64,000 nucleotides of DNA from Mucilaginibacter straminoryzae (GTDB lineage: Bacteria > Bacteroidota > Bacteroidia > Sphingobacteriales > Sphingobacteriaceae): the NCBI RefSeq assembly GCF_022953055.1, contig NZ_JALJEJ010000004.1, forward strand, positions 62,001-126,000, written 5' to 3'. Shown here in pieces: positions 40,208 through 50,448 of the stretch. A program made the translations under genes and the position numbers. The notes under the pieces are model-generated. The model was not told the origin of the DNA. It saw only the letters and a list, made by a program, of their open reading frames with translations, and did not search any database. Position 1 is the first letter of the stretch; each line of letters begins with the position of its first letter.

Positions 40208-41347
40208 CTATGATTTCTTCTTAACTTTTGATGGTGGCGGAGCAACAAAATCAAGGGTACTTTTACCCATATCTTTCGACGTCGCAACGGCTATTCCCCT
40301 TTGGTCGGCTTTGTTGACCGCACAATAGTAGTGATATACTACCCCTTTATACTTTACCACAAAAGATTTATGGGCAAACATATTATCGTAAGGTTCTGAT
40401 GACTCAATGAGGTTCGCGCCGTTCCAGTCCGTCCAGTTCACCAAATCATAAGAGCAGGCGAAACGGTTGAATGCGCCTCCCCTGTTTTGCCAGAAAGCAC
40501 CAAAGTAGAACATGGTATAAACGCCGTTGATCTTTTGGATATAGGGGTCGCCGGTAATGCCTTTACCATGATCCAAAACCGCGTTCTTACCAAAACGCTT
40601 CCAGGTTACCATATCATCAGAAACAGCCATGCCAATACGCTCCGCCCCACGCTTACGGTCCACGCTATCGCCATTCGCATTATAATACATCACGAACGGA
40701 TGGCCCGTTAGCTTCTCCTTATCCCATATCACCGTTTCCTTGTACATGGTGTGGTTATCATACCAATGTGCATCAGAATCGCGCGAGGTTAACACGGGAT
40801 GATCCAGCCGCTGCCATTCGTGCGGCTTTGTAATATCTTTATCCGTATAAGCAATGCCGATAGAAAGTAATCCCTTCTCGTAACCTTTAGCTGTACCGCC
40901 GAAATAAGATAGCCAGTACTTCTTATTATAAAGTTGCAATTTGTAGCTGCCGCCCCATTTGTAATCCTGCAAGGCAATGTAACCCGCTTTCTGATTCGCA
41001 TCCCAATCTTTGCTGTTTGTGGTATCAGAAAAGGAAAGGATGCGGCCTTTGGTATGCCAATGCAATAGATCTTTACTGGCGGCCAGCCAGGTTTCGTAAC
41101 CGCGACCGTTGAAAATAATATAGGTCATGTACCACTTGTTACCCTTCCTAAAGACGCTTGGGCAGTCCAGCTTTTTAGAATTATCCACCGGTACTACCAC
41201 CATCCCATACTTGTAAGGCGTTTTTACTTCGTCGTAAATCTGCTGAATTACCTCCTGCGGTACTTCCTTTTTGGCTTGCTGTGCCAGAGATGGTAATGTA
41301 AAACCTGCAACCAACAATATGATGAACCCAATTTTTTTGAACGTCAT
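40208..41347 (-). CDS. Secreted GH43/GH130-like five-bladed propeller glycosidase
   Basis: A 379-residue protein with a signal peptide (ending SLAQQ). The propeller reads KLDCPSVFRKGNKWYMTYI, TWLAASKDLLHWHTKG, DAHWYDNHTMYKETVIWD, AVSDDMVTWKRFG, ITGDPYIQKINGVYTMFYFG and CSYDLVNWTDW. The Asp in the DCPSV and GDPYI turns and the Glu in KETVI are plausible catalytic residues. The repeated 'S.D...W.' blades are typical of the GH43/GH32/GH130 superfamily, but I cannot place it in a subfamily. Substrate is unknown; an arabinose- or galactose-containing side chain is likely given its neighbours, a GH78 (5 nt upstream) and a GH2 (2 nt downstream). Confidence 0.7.
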   Translation of the reverse strand: MTFKKIGFIILLVAGFTLPSLAQQAKKEVPQEVIQQIYDEVKTPYKYGMVVVPVDNSKKLDCPSVFRKGNKWYMTYIIFNGRGYETWLAASKDLLHWHTKGRILSFSDTTNSKDWDANQKAGYIALQDYKWGGSYKLQLYNKKYWLSYFGGTAKGYEKGLLSIGIAYTDKDITKPHEWQRLDHPVLTSRDSDAHWYDNHTMYKETVIWDKEKLTGHPFVMYYNANGDSVDRKRGAERIGMAVSDDMVTWKRFGKNAVLDHGKGITGDPYIQKINGVYTMFYFGAFWQNRGGAFNRFACSYDLVNWTDWNGANLIESSEPYDNMFAHKSFVVKYKGVVYHYYCAVNKADQRGIAVATSKDMGKSTLDFVAPPPSKVKKKS

Positions 41348-41352
41348 GGTAT

Positions 41353-44100
41353 TTAGTTAACTGTAAACTGATAGGTTCCCGAACCAATTTCGACTACCGC
41401 CTTTTGCTGCACATGCTTCACTCCTGTCTTCAACACTTTTCCGTTCAGGCTGACCGGTGAAGTAGCTTTTGCAGGCAGATAAACCGTTGCCGTAGTATTA
41501 ACCGGAATTTCTACTTTAAGCTTAAACATGCCCTTTGTTTGCTGCCAAGCAGTAGCAATTTTTCCGTATGGCGAATGGTAGCTTGCCCGTGCGCTGGTAA
41601 TATCACCGACCACTTCGGGACGGATTTCGATTTTCTTAAAGGCTACATCGCCTTCTGCCTGGCATATACCACCCAGGCCACTGTAGAACCATTCCATCAA
41701 ATGGCCCAGCATTAAATGGTTGTTGGAAACACCTGCCAGTGCCTGCCAAGATTCTGTTAACGCAGTCGCGCCTTTGGCCAACTGGTAGCTATAACCGGGA
41801 ACATCAGAGCGATTATTCATTGCGTAGATCACATCCGATCGCCCGGCGTCATCTAATACCCGCAATAGGTACCGATAACCAATATCACCGGCTGTTAAAC
41901 TGTTATTGTGCGATTTTAATTCTTCTACAATATTTTCGACCACCGCCTGTTTGTATTGCGGTTCTACCAGCCCCATGTAAACCGCCATGGCGTTGGAAGT
42001 CTGGCTTCCTGTTCCGTATTGTTTGGTCGAGCTATTAAAAAACGTTTGATTAAAAGCATTGCGGACTTTTACCGCTTCGGTTTTAAAATCATCGGCATCT
42101 GCCGGTTTATTCAGTAAGCGGGCTACTTTTTCCGCAATCGTCAGGTCGTAATAATAGATCGCGGTAGCAGTGATACCTTTAGTTGTATTTTGTGATAATC
42201 CGGGTGCTTTTTCGCCGATATCGTACCAATCGCCCAAGCCTTGCGTTAGGATATGATCTTTTGCTTTCCCTTTCAAATAAACCAGGTAACGCTTCATCAT
42301 GCTATAATTTTCGGCCAGAACGTCTTTATCGCCATACCATTGATAAACGTACCAGGGCAGAATAATACCGTTGCTTCCCCATTCAGGCGAGTCCAGGAAG
42401 GGATTCGTAAAATGGACAAACTCCGGCGCAATCTCGGGGATCAGTCCTTCTTCGTTTTGCGCTACCCGCATATCGCTGATACACTTTTTGGCCAGGGTAG
42501 CAATATCATAATTGTAGCGGATAGAAGCCCCCATCAGGTGCGCTTCTTCCAGCCAACCTAACTTTTCCCGGTGGGGGCAATCGGTAAACACACTGGCCAT
42601 ATTGCTTTTAATTGCCCAATCAATTAATGAAAAAGTATTGTTGAACAACTCGTTTGAACAGCTAAAGCTTCCAGCCGCTTCTGCTGCATTACGCGTGTGT
42701 AAGCTTTGAATATCCAATAATACCGGCATATCCCCTGCCTTTTCTGAAGCTGCAAAAGGGACTGCACCTTCTACCTGCAAATACCTGAAACCGTAATACG
42801 TAAACTGCGGCTGCCACTCTTCCTCAACCTCGCCTTTCAGCACGTACGTAAAATAAGCCGGGCCGCCTGAGCCTTTCTGATTAGCGGTACCATCCGGATT
42901 GATCAGCTCTGATGGGGTGATCTTTACCGTATCGCCTTTGTGGCCTTTAACTTTGATATAAGGAATACCGGAAGCATTCTGCCCCAGATCAAACACCCAT
43001 TTACCGGTGGTAGGATGAGTGGTTTTCACCGGTTTAAAATGATTGAAAACCTGCAGTGGTTCTGCTGTTTGTGCATTTAACACCGGCACACCGCTTACCT
43101 GTTTTGCCTTCTGCCATTGGCTGTCGTCAAAACCGGGCATGTTCCAGCCTTTTTGTTCTTTCGTAGCATCATAATCCTCACCGGCATAAATGCTGCTAAA
43201 AGTAACCGGACCGGGAGCCATGCGCCAAGTTTCGTCACTTACCACGTCGCCGGAAGTACCATCCTGATACTCAATCGCCAAACGGCAGATCATTTTTGGA
43301 TACCCGTACGCGCCGGTTAGTTTGCGGTAACGCTTATCGCGAGGAATGTAGTAAAACCCATTACCCAGCATTATACCCAGCGCATTATTACCCTGTTTCA
43401 GGTTGGCTGTTACATCAAACGGCACGTATAATGCCTGCTGGTCATATTTTGTCCATCCCGGATCGAGGAAGTGATCCCCCAACTTTTTGCCATTAATGCT
43501 CAACTCGAAATGCCCCAAGCCACAAATAAACATGGTAGCCCTTTTGACAGGCTTTTGAATAGAAATATTCTTACGTATCAGCGGCAATACATCATTCGCA
43601 GCACCCAACTTTTTAGGCCCTTTGCCATGTATCGCCGGAACTATCCTTTCAGAATCCGGCAGTTCTTCATAAGCTATCCACTTCGCCCCTTTCCAATCCG
43701 TCTTCGATGGCAATCCCATCTGCCACTTCGCAATTTCACTTGTAGTCTGGTACTGATGATTATCCCAGACAATAACCCGCCAATAGTAAGTATGAGCAGG
43801 CTGAAGCTTAGCGCCAGCGTATTTTACAGAGACTGATGCAGAAGAATTTACTTTTTTACTATCCCAAGCAAGATGATTCTGCTGAAGAAACGCAACAGAA
43901 TCGTCGGCTACCTGGATCTGGTAAGCCGTTTGAACCGTGTTGTTCTGGTTGGATTGCAGTTCCCAACTTAATTTAGGAGCCGCAGACTCAATGCCAAGGG
44001 GATTAGTCCGGTAATCGCACCTTAAGTTCGTCACCTTCAACGTTTGAGCAAACGTACTTAAAGGCAGCAAGAGCGTAATGATGTAGGTTTTAATTTTCAC
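41353..44100 (-). CDS. GH78 alpha-L-rhamnosidase, secreted (GTG start)
   Basis: A 915-residue GH78 protein. The start codon is GTG at 44098-44100, overlapping the upstream TAG stop by 1 nt (translational coupling). Signal peptide about 1-19; N-terminal fibronectin-like domain (RTNPLGIESAAPKLSW); beta-sandwiches; (alpha/alpha)6 barrel with CPHREKLGWLEE (508-519), the second common variant of the GH78 acid motif, and ALTESWQAL with the general base Glu later. The two canonical GH78 proteins in the window (CPQR- and CPHR-type) therefore belong to different subgroups and probably cut rhamnose in different linkages. Length is normal. Confidence 0.93.
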   Translation of the reverse strand: MKIKTYIITLLLPLSTFAQTLKVTNLRCDYRTNPLGIESAAPKLSWELQSNQNNTVQTAYQIQVADDSVAFLQQNHLAWDSKKVNSSASVSVKYAGAKLQPAHTYYWRVIVWDNHQYQTTSEIAKWQMGLPSKTDWKGAKWIAYEELPDSERIVPAIHGKGPKKLGAANDVLPLIRKNISIQKPVKRATMFICGLGHFELSINGKKLGDHFLDPGWTKYDQQALYVPFDVTANLKQGNNALGIMLGNGFYYIPRDKRYRKLTGAYGYPKMICRLAIEYQDGTSGDVVSDETWRMAPGPVTFSSIYAGEDYDATKEQKGWNMPGFDDSQWQKAKQVSGVPVLNAQTAEPLQVFNHFKPVKTTHPTTGKWVFDLGQNASGIPYIKVKGHKGDTVKITPSELINPDGTANQKGSGGPAYFTYVLKGEVEEEWQPQFTYYGFRYLQVEGAVPFAASEKAGDMPVLLDIQSLHTRNAAEAAGSFSCSNELFNNTFSLIDWAIKSNMASVFTDCPHREKLGWLEEAHLMGASIRYNYDIATLAKKCISDMRVAQNEEGLIPEIAPEFVHFTNPFLDSPEWGSNGIILPWYVYQWYGDKDVLAENYSMMKRYLVYLKGKAKDHILTQGLGDWYDIGEKAPGLSQNTTKGITATAIYYYDLTIAEKVARLLNKPADADDFKTEAVKVRNAFNQTFFNSSTKQYGTGSQTSNAMAVYMGLVEPQYKQAVVENIVEELKSHNNSLTAGDIGYRYLLRVLDDAGRSDVIYAMNNRSDVPGYSYQLAKGATALTESWQALAGVSNNHLMLGHLMEWFYSGLGGICQAEGDVAFKKIEIRPEVVGDITSARASYHSPYGKIATAWQQTKGMFKLKVEIPVNTTATVYLPAKATSPVSLNGKVLKTGVKHVQQKAVVEIGSGTYQFTVN

Positions 44101-47100
44101 TATTGAATCTCTATTCCGGTGATGATTAATCCTCCCGCGTCAATCGGTGTAATTACCAGCCTATATTCACCGGCGTTTACACTGGTGCCTGTTGTAGTAC
44201 CTGCCGTTGAGGTTTTGCCCGGCTTAAGCGTTCTGAATTGCAAGCTATCAGTCCTCATTATCGTGCCATCAGCCGCCAGCAGTTCTACTTTTGCAGTTAA
44301 CGTTTTATCTGTGGTGTTGGCATATTTTACCCGTAAAGCGTATTGATCTGCCACACCAAGCGAGAATGGGAAAACTACTTTTCCGGTGGCATCCTTCTCA
44401 ATCTTGATTACCTTCCTCGAGTTAAGTGTATCGGTTGTGATACCACTGCCTTCGACTTGAGCAATGTCTGCACGATAACTTACTGTCTTTTTTAGATCTG
44501 TGGCAGGTGCCATATGATCTACAGGTAGAGCAGCGATGAAATAACGTTGATCTGCCGGAACAAGCAAACTTTCGCCCTTAGCTAACCGCTTCCTGTACAA
44601 CGAAAGATTAGTACCACCGTTTTCATCCGTTTGGACGTTTAACCCCGTTACCTCAAAGTTTTGTAACCAGGCCGGGCGATTACCCTGGCAGCCGATATAA
44701 ATATGACAATCGGCATTGGCGTTAATAGTCGTGGGGTTTGCTTCGCCTTTATCAGCAGCTTTTATCCAGCTTGCCCCGTAAAGAACAGGCGGCAGGTTTG
44801 CGATAGTTGCCTTGCTATCGGTGTAAACTTTATCACCTAAATCCAACCATTCACTAACCAAACCTTTTGTTGTACTAATAACTGAAGAAGTAGCTTGCGG
44901 CGCAGCGTTATTATTCTTTAAAGAACTAATCGCTATAGCCGAAATAATAGCCTCACCGGCCTCTGCATTCGGGAAGGCTATGTTTAGCTTCCCGCGGGTT
45001 ACGTGTGCCGTGAAAGTCTTTTTTAAGGCTGTATTGTAACCAGCTTCTTTCCAGATATCTAAACCTTTTACGACTGTTTTGCCATTTGCTGCGACATCAA
45101 ACAGGCGCCAGCCCGCACAATTCATATTGGTAGCGCCATACCAGGGCTCATTAAAAAACAGTTCTACCCGGTAGTCGCCGTCTTTTAGTGGGAAGTTATA
45201 GTTCAGCTTGCCAATCCCAAACCGGTAGGTCTGGAAAAGCACGCCATCTGCAGTGCCTTTTATCGGGTCGAACGTTCTTTGCTGGCTGCCGAAATAAGCG
45301 GGCATATCTTTAAAACTATCCGTCCAGGAACGTGAGCCGAAAGAATCATCGTCATTACGATGGGTATCTGCTGCCCAGGTATTGCCGTAACTGTCTTTAT
45401 ATTGCGGACCGCCACAATTAACCCGATACACATAATGATAACCCGCCGCAGGTTTTAAAATACTTTTATCCTGACTGTATAGCTGCTTTGCATGCGGCGC
45501 TTCGGGCAGGTGGTTCAGCACGATGTAGTCTTTTGCAACGGCCTTGCCGTTCACATAACCAACTGCATAGAGCACGTTGTATTTAACATCCACCCCGTTC
45601 CACAGGAAGTGCGTTCCTACAGGGCCACGCTTCTTTTTGCCAAACGATTGCTGGTTGACATCGTTAAAAAGCTCTACCTCATCGCAGTTGGAATACACGC
45701 TGATGCTATCTTTTTCACCCGGTGTTAACCAACGGTTTGGCCAGGTATGCGACACGATGTACACCATCGGTTCTTTCGTTTTCGACACATAATTGCTACG
45801 ATACATGTAGAAAACGTCCAAAGGTTGCCCCCAGGCTGTAAACAAGCCTTTGTAGTTAACGGGACCAATCCGGTCAAGTTCTCGCAAACCTTCGCCCCCC
45901 TGCGACCGTCCAGGGTTTTCGTGCGAATACAATAGCCACTGGAAATGCCCTGCTACTTTATCTTTTACCGCTTCGGCCAGGCGCACTTTAGTTTCCATGA
46001 TCTGCGCCATACGGTCTTCGCTCAAAACAGTAGTTTTAGAGAAATCGCCCGAAGTGTGTAAATCCAAACTTCTCCAAGCGCCATACTCGCCGACCAACAA
46101 CTGCTTTTGCAGGTCCTGGCTATACGTTAACGGGTCGCCTCCATAGGTGCCCGTCCAGTTTTGCGGCACATCCCAATCCGTTCCTTTGCCACCGTTGCAG
46201 GTGGTGATTTTTCTTTGAGATGAAGCCGTAGGGTCAAGCTGACGGATGATGGCTGAACATTCTTTGGCAAAATCTTCGGGCAAATGGCTCTCATTCTGCA
46301 ATCCCCAAAGAATATTCGACGGACTGTTACGCCGTTCTTTTACCCAATCTTTCAGCAGCGATTTAAAGCTTTCGCGAAATGCGGGTGAATCATACCAATT
46401 ATGGGCAGAAAACTGCGGCCACCAGAGTATACCACCCTGATCCCAATACTGCTGGTATTCCAGGTTATGCGGCTGATGCGCATCGCGGAAGGCATTAAAC
46501 CCTGCCGCCTTTACCTGCATTACCCGTGCTTTAATTTCTTCCGGACTAAAAGCATGACTTTTGCCCATCAAATGCTCGTATTCTGCAATACCATTGATGA
46601 ACACCGGTTTGCCATTTAGATAAAACCGGCCGTCGCTATTGGCTTTACCGATTGGCCAACTGATCCAGCGGATACCGTAGGGAGTGGTGACGTGATCGAC
46701 GATCTTACCGTTGATCTTTACGTCAGTTACCAATTGATACAGGTAAGGATTTTCTAACGACCACAAATGGGTGCCGCTTACGGTTAGGTTTTGGGAAACA
46801 GCTTGTGAGGCACCATTAGCAATATTAACATTACTTTGCGTTTGCGCCACTACCTTGCCAGAAGCATCTTTCAGCTGATTTAAAACCTGAACATTCACTG
46901 TACCCGGGTTGTAATTCTTCAGTTCGGTTTCGAGGTTGATTCTGGCCAGCTTATCATTAACGGTAGTGTCATTCCAAAGATGAACGCCGAAGGGCGCTAC
47001 CCTAACCGGATTGGTGATCATTAAATGTACCGGTCGAAATATGCCCATCGGCTGGGATCCTTCGGAAAAACCGGGATCATCCGAGCATCCGCCGCAAACC

Positions 47101-47630
47101 CAGGGCAAGTCGTTAATAAACGCAGGATGATCCGCCCGCACAGCCAGGTAGTTGGTTCCACCGGACTTGATGAGATTGGTTACATCGAGCGTAAAAGTGG
47201 TACGTCCCCCGGCATGATAACCCGCTTGCTGACCATTTAGCCAAATGGTGGCGTAAGAGCTTACGCCCTCGAAATACAAGAAATATCGTTTCCCGGCGGG
47301 CTGCTTATCTACCTTAAAAGTTTTGGTGTACCAGGCGTAACCATGTTTGTTACCATGTTTTAAACGGCGATAGCCCTCGTAGGTATCCCAGTTATGCGGA
47401 ACGTTAACGTTAATCCAATCCTTTTTATTAAAGCCAGGCTTTTCAAAACCATTGTAAGCGTTTTTGTCCATTTCGCTGGCAATTGTCTGCCAGTTGCTGT
47501 TTAAGCTAATATCTTTCCGGCTCTCCTGCCCAAAAGCGATAAAAGGCAACAGCAATACAGCAAGGCCGGTCAGGAAATTCCCCAGGCGACGTTTATTGTA
47601 GCGGATATGTTTTTTACAAATACTGCCCAT
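44100..47630 (-). CDS. GH2 hydrolase with malectin-like carbohydrate-binding domain, secreted
   Basis: A 1176-residue protein. A basic N-terminus is followed by a signal helix (ending AFGQ). GH2 domains occupy about 40-620: VPHNWDTYEGY opening, acid/base WGLQNESH (Glu447), nucleophile LLVGEYGAW (Glu515). Residues about 715-880 are a malectin-type domain (YRVNCGGPQYKDSYGN, YRVELFFNEPWYG, LNIAFPNAEAGEAIISAIAI) and the C-terminal region (about 900-1176) contains two further beta domains. The GEYGAW nucleophile motif differs from both other GH2 classes here. The malectin module probably binds the glycan non-catalytically. It follows the 47634 gene by 3 nt. Confidence 0.9.
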   Translation of the reverse strand: MGSICKKHIRYNKRRLGNFLTGLAVLLLPFIAFGQESRKDISLNSNWQTIASEMDKNAYNGFEKPGFNKKDWINVNVPHNWDTYEGYRRLKHGNKHGYAWYTKTFKVDKQPAGKRYFLYFEGVSSYATIWLNGQQAGYHAGGRTTFTLDVTNLIKSGGTNYLAVRADHPAFINDLPWVCGGCSDDPGFSEGSQPMGIFRPVHLMITNPVRVAPFGVHLWNDTTVNDKLARINLETELKNYNPGTVNVQVLNQLKDASGKVVAQTQSNVNIANGASQAVSQNLTVSGTHLWSLENPYLYQLVTDVKINGKIVDHVTTPYGIRWISWPIGKANSDGRFYLNGKPVFINGIAEYEHLMGKSHAFSPEEIKARVMQVKAAGFNAFRDAHQPHNLEYQQYWDQGGILWWPQFSAHNWYDSPAFRESFKSLLKDWVKERRNSPSNILWGLQNESHLPEDFAKECSAIIRQLDPTASSQRKITTCNGGKGTDWDVPQNWTGTYGGDPLTYSQDLQKQLLVGEYGAWRSLDLHTSGDFSKTTVLSEDRMAQIMETKVRLAEAVKDKVAGHFQWLLYSHENPGRSQGGEGLRELDRIGPVNYKGLFTAWGQPLDVFYMYRSNYVSKTKEPMVYIVSHTWPNRWLTPGEKDSISVYSNCDEVELFNDVNQQSFGKKKRGPVGTHFLWNGVDVKYNVLYAVGYVNGKAVAKDYIVLNHLPEAPHAKQLYSQDKSILKPAAGYHYVYRVNCGGPQYKDSYGNTWAADTHRNDDDSFGSRSWTDSFKDMPAYFGSQQRTFDPIKGTADGVLFQTYRFGIGKLNYNFPLKDGDYRVELFFNEPWYGATNMNCAGWRLFDVAANGKTVVKGLDIWKEAGYNTALKKTFTAHVTRGKLNIAFPNAEAGEAIISAIAISSLKNNNAAPQATSSVISTTKGLVSEWLDLGDKVYTDSKATIANLPPVLYGASWIKAADKGEANPTTINANADCHIYIGCQGNRPAWLQNFEVTGLNVQTDENGGTNLSLYRKRLAKGESLLVPADQRYFIAALPVDHMAPATDLKKTVSYRADIAQVEGSGITTDTLNSRKVIKIEKDATGKVVFPFSLGVADQYALRVKYANTTDKTLTAKVELLAADGTIMRTDSLQFRTLKPGKTSTAGTTTGTSVNAGEYRLVITPIDAGGLIITGIEIQ

Positions 47631-47633
47631 CTA

Positions 47634-50345
47634 TCAATTGAAAAGCCAGCGAAGATCGCGCGCGCCATTTGCGCCAAAACCAGCATCATAAACAGGTATG
47701 GTTTGCATATCATCAACAAAACCCAGGACTAAACAAGCGCCTTTGCCAAGCGTAAGTGTGTTAGTCCCCGGTTTAAATGTATACGTATGGATATTCACGG
47801 CAGGCTGGCCTGCCACAGCGATTGCATTTGCTATTTTAGCTTCCGCCTGTCCATAATCGTTCGCACTGGCATCTGTCTCCAATTGAGGTGGTTGCAGATA
47901 GCCCTTATCTTTTGTCACGTAATAGCCTACCAGTACTTTAACAGGTTTAGTGTTCGAGAATTTAACCGTGGTTCCTTCGCTTACCTGCTTCGCCTTACTC
48001 AGCTTCACGGCTTTTAACCCGGCCAGCTCTTTTGCAAAGCCCTGCACTTGTGCGGCGGTATCGGCATAGGCAATTTCGCCCGGCTGTAAGGTATAGAAAT
48101 CGGCGTTTAAGAGCTTTACATCGGCGTTGGCAAAACGCTGTACCTCTTTAGTGCTTTTGGTGTTACCCGCAGTCTTTAACGAGTCGATATTCTTCCTGAA
48201 ATGACTCAGTTCGCGCTGATAAACCGGCAACAGTTCAACCCAGGTTTTCATTTTACCATCATTACCGCCAACCGGTATCTTACGCTGCTTGGTTTGCATG
48301 CTGTTCGCATACAGGTAAGTATTTTCGGTCAGCCTGGTGAGTTGGTTGAAATACTCCAGGCTCTTTTGCATATCGATATCAGCCTTTTCCAGATCGCTAA
48401 TATCTTCAGAATATTTATACCGAAGAATGCTTAGTGCCGCTTGTGCCTTGTGGGCATAAGAATTTGCCAAAGCATCGTAACAACGCATATCGTTGGCCAG
48501 TCTGCCAAACTCTTCTTTATTTCGTTTTACGCCAGAAGCCGCAGCATCGATAGCCTCTACCCCTTTTTTGCCGTACTTTTTAACATTATCAATTACAATT
48601 ACCGGCGTTTCGCCAACATGGCTCTGGTGCTTCCATTCTTTTTCGGCATACTCGCTCAGCATCTCCCCTTCTGGTCCTTCAGAATTATACAGTAGTGTAA
48701 ATAATCCATATTTCTCCGGATTCACCAGCTGGCTCATCAGCATACCCAATGTCATGGTCTGGCGGTTACCATCCGTAATACCAAATCTTCTCAGCAATTG
48801 CGGAGCAATTTCACCAGTTTGCTCATAAGCTTCTAAAATTTGCTTACCCGAACTCAAATCGCAGCCATAGCGGTCAGCCAGCTTTTGCCCCCAATAATTT
48901 TTCTCCTCTTCACGATCGCGATGAACGTTCCAGGCGTACCGCGCCCAGGCTTTGTACCAAATCCAGTCGCGCTCCAACTGTAACTCGCGCGGGTTGGTAT
49001 TATCAGCAGTGTAAGGCCAGTCCCAATACGATGCCTGGGGATAAATATGCAGACCTTTTGCACCGTACACATTATGCATCGCCAGCACACATTTTTGAAT
49101 AAAGTCTGCCGAGCCATAACGGAAAGGCTCCAGGTTAGCCATGATGTGCACATTCTCTATATGCACTGTGCCAATTTTACTTAACGTTTGATGCAGTTGT
49201 GCCCATGGCCCGCGGGGTGTGTAGGTTGTTAACGCCTCGCCGTTGTATTTCGCCATGGTATACAGGTTTTTGTATAGCGGCAAAGCGTACTTCATATCAG
49301 TAGGCGCATCGGTATCATGCGCACGAAGCACAATCGGCGGTTCGTCTGTTCGGCCTAATGCTTTTAAGCCATCTTTTACGCCCGGAATAATCGTTTTGGT
49401 TAGCCAGTCTACATCATCCTGACCGACGCCTTCCATGGCTTCGCCCAAAGTGATGAGCAAGCCCACGTTTGGATACTTTTCTACAAATGCCGCGATAGAC
49501 TTGCGTGTGTAATCCGCAATGATAGGAACAATCGGGCGGTTGCGGTCCTGCGTTGCAAGTTTGTTGTGTTCTGCAAAAGGTTTAGATACAATAATGTTAT
49601 AAAAGCCCTGAATTACCCAAATCCCACGTTTATCGGCCTCCCTGGTGAGGAAGTCGTACATCTCTTGGTTCTTCTTGAACGTCGCTTCGTCTACTTCCTG
49701 CGCGTAAGGGTAATCTTTCACCTTCACCAGTGAGGCAAACGGGTGGCCGTTCCATAGGTAAAGCGCATTCATGCGGTTATCGGCAAGTGAATCCAGGTAG
49801 CGGGTCCATAAACCTTTATCGTAAAACCAGGGAAAGTTTTCTTTGGTGTAAGGATATTCATAAACGCCTCGCCCAGGCAGTAAAAGCGGTTTCTGCAAGC
49901 CAACACATGCCCCGCGGAGGATCATTTCAGGCTGGTCTGTAAAGCTGATTTTTTCGGGCAGTGCGCCTTTTGCATTAATTCTCTCAGCCAGTTCGAGGCA
50001 ACCATATAACAGACCTGAATAATCTGCACCTGCAATAAAGATTCTGTTAGCCGTTCTGCTGATCACGAAACCTTCTTTACCAGGAAGTTTCGCGACACGA
50101 AGTTGCTTGCGGAATACGGCATCGGTAGTTAACCCGAGGTTAATGGTAACCGTACCTTTTGAACCGATTGAATACTGATGCTTTTTAAGTGATTCGCTCA
50201 GCTTCTGGATACCATAACTAACACGGCTATTTTTTTTGACAGTTGTGGATGGATTGATAGCAACAGTTATAGCAGCAGCATTAGCTGAAATAGCACATGC
50301 CGCAATAAATAATAGAATTAAAAAGTAGTTTTTCAGGCTTCTCAT
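47634..50345 (-). CDS. Unassigned TIM-barrel glycosidase-like protein with GH20/GH67-type N-terminal domain
   Basis: A 903-residue secreted protein (signal peptide ending SANAA). Residues about 28-135 form the alpha/beta domain that precedes the barrel in GH20, GH67 and GH84 enzymes (YGIQKLSESLKKHQY, KEGFVISRTANRIFIAGADYSG, LLYGCLELAERI). The barrel (about 140-480) has RGACVGLQKPLLLPG, NRMNALYLWNGHPF, PNVGLLITLGEAMEGVG (possible catalytic Glu), PIVLRAHDTD and GLHIYPQASYWDWPY. A helical region (about 480-740) and a C-terminal beta domain with binding-module character follow. Such layouts occur in alpha-glucuronidases and in entries loosely annotated as alpha-galacturonidase, but I cannot confirm an activity. 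It is the first gene of the second hydrolase operon, with the regulated promoter at 50449-50515. Confidence 0.68.
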   Translation of the reverse strand: MRSLKNYFLILLFIAACAISANAAAITVAINPSTTVKKNSRVSYGIQKLSESLKKHQYSIGSKGTVTINLGLTTDAVFRKQLRVAKLPGKEGFVISRTANRIFIAGADYSGLLYGCLELAERINAKGALPEKISFTDQPEMILRGACVGLQKPLLLPGRGVYEYPYTKENFPWFYDKGLWTRYLDSLADNRMNALYLWNGHPFASLVKVKDYPYAQEVDEATFKKNQEMYDFLTREADKRGIWVIQGFYNIIVSKPFAEHNKLATQDRNRPIVPIIADYTRKSIAAFVEKYPNVGLLITLGEAMEGVGQDDVDWLTKTIIPGVKDGLKALGRTDEPPIVLRAHDTDAPTDMKYALPLYKNLYTMAKYNGEALTTYTPRGPWAQLHQTLSKIGTVHIENVHIMANLEPFRYGSADFIQKCVLAMHNVYGAKGLHIYPQASYWDWPYTADNTNPRELQLERDWIWYKAWARYAWNVHRDREEEKNYWGQKLADRYGCDLSSGKQILEAYEQTGEIAPQLLRRFGITDGNRQTMTLGMLMSQLVNPEKYGLFTLLYNSEGPEGEMLSEYAEKEWKHQSHVGETPVIVIDNVKKYGKKGVEAIDAAASGVKRNKEEFGRLANDMRCYDALANSYAHKAQAALSILRYKYSEDISDLEKADIDMQKSLEYFNQLTRLTENTYLYANSMQTKQRKIPVGGNDGKMKTWVELLPVYQRELSHFRKNIDSLKTAGNTKSTKEVQRFANADVKLLNADFYTLQPGEIAYADTAAQVQGFAKELAGLKAVKLSKAKQVSEGTTVKFSNTKPVKVLVGYYVTKDKGYLQPPQLETDASANDYGQAEAKIANAIAVAGQPAVNIHTYTFKPGTNTLTLGKGACLVLGFVDDMQTIPVYDAGFGANGARDLRWLFN

Positions 50346-50448
50346 ACCGTTATCAGCCGTAATAGTTACGAAAAGGCATTACTGCACGCGCGTTATTCGC
50401 AACAATACGTTTCAGGATAAAATATTAGCAAATTGGTTTATACGCGAT

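Noticed and set aside
50400-50432. Alternative promoter for the 50345 gene (CAAA at 50429 with CAACAATA at 50400)
   Set aside because: The -7 match is 7/8 with a 21-nt gap to a TTTG box, but the 50449 box is a perfect match and sits at the same distance from the half-sites as in the five other promoters.
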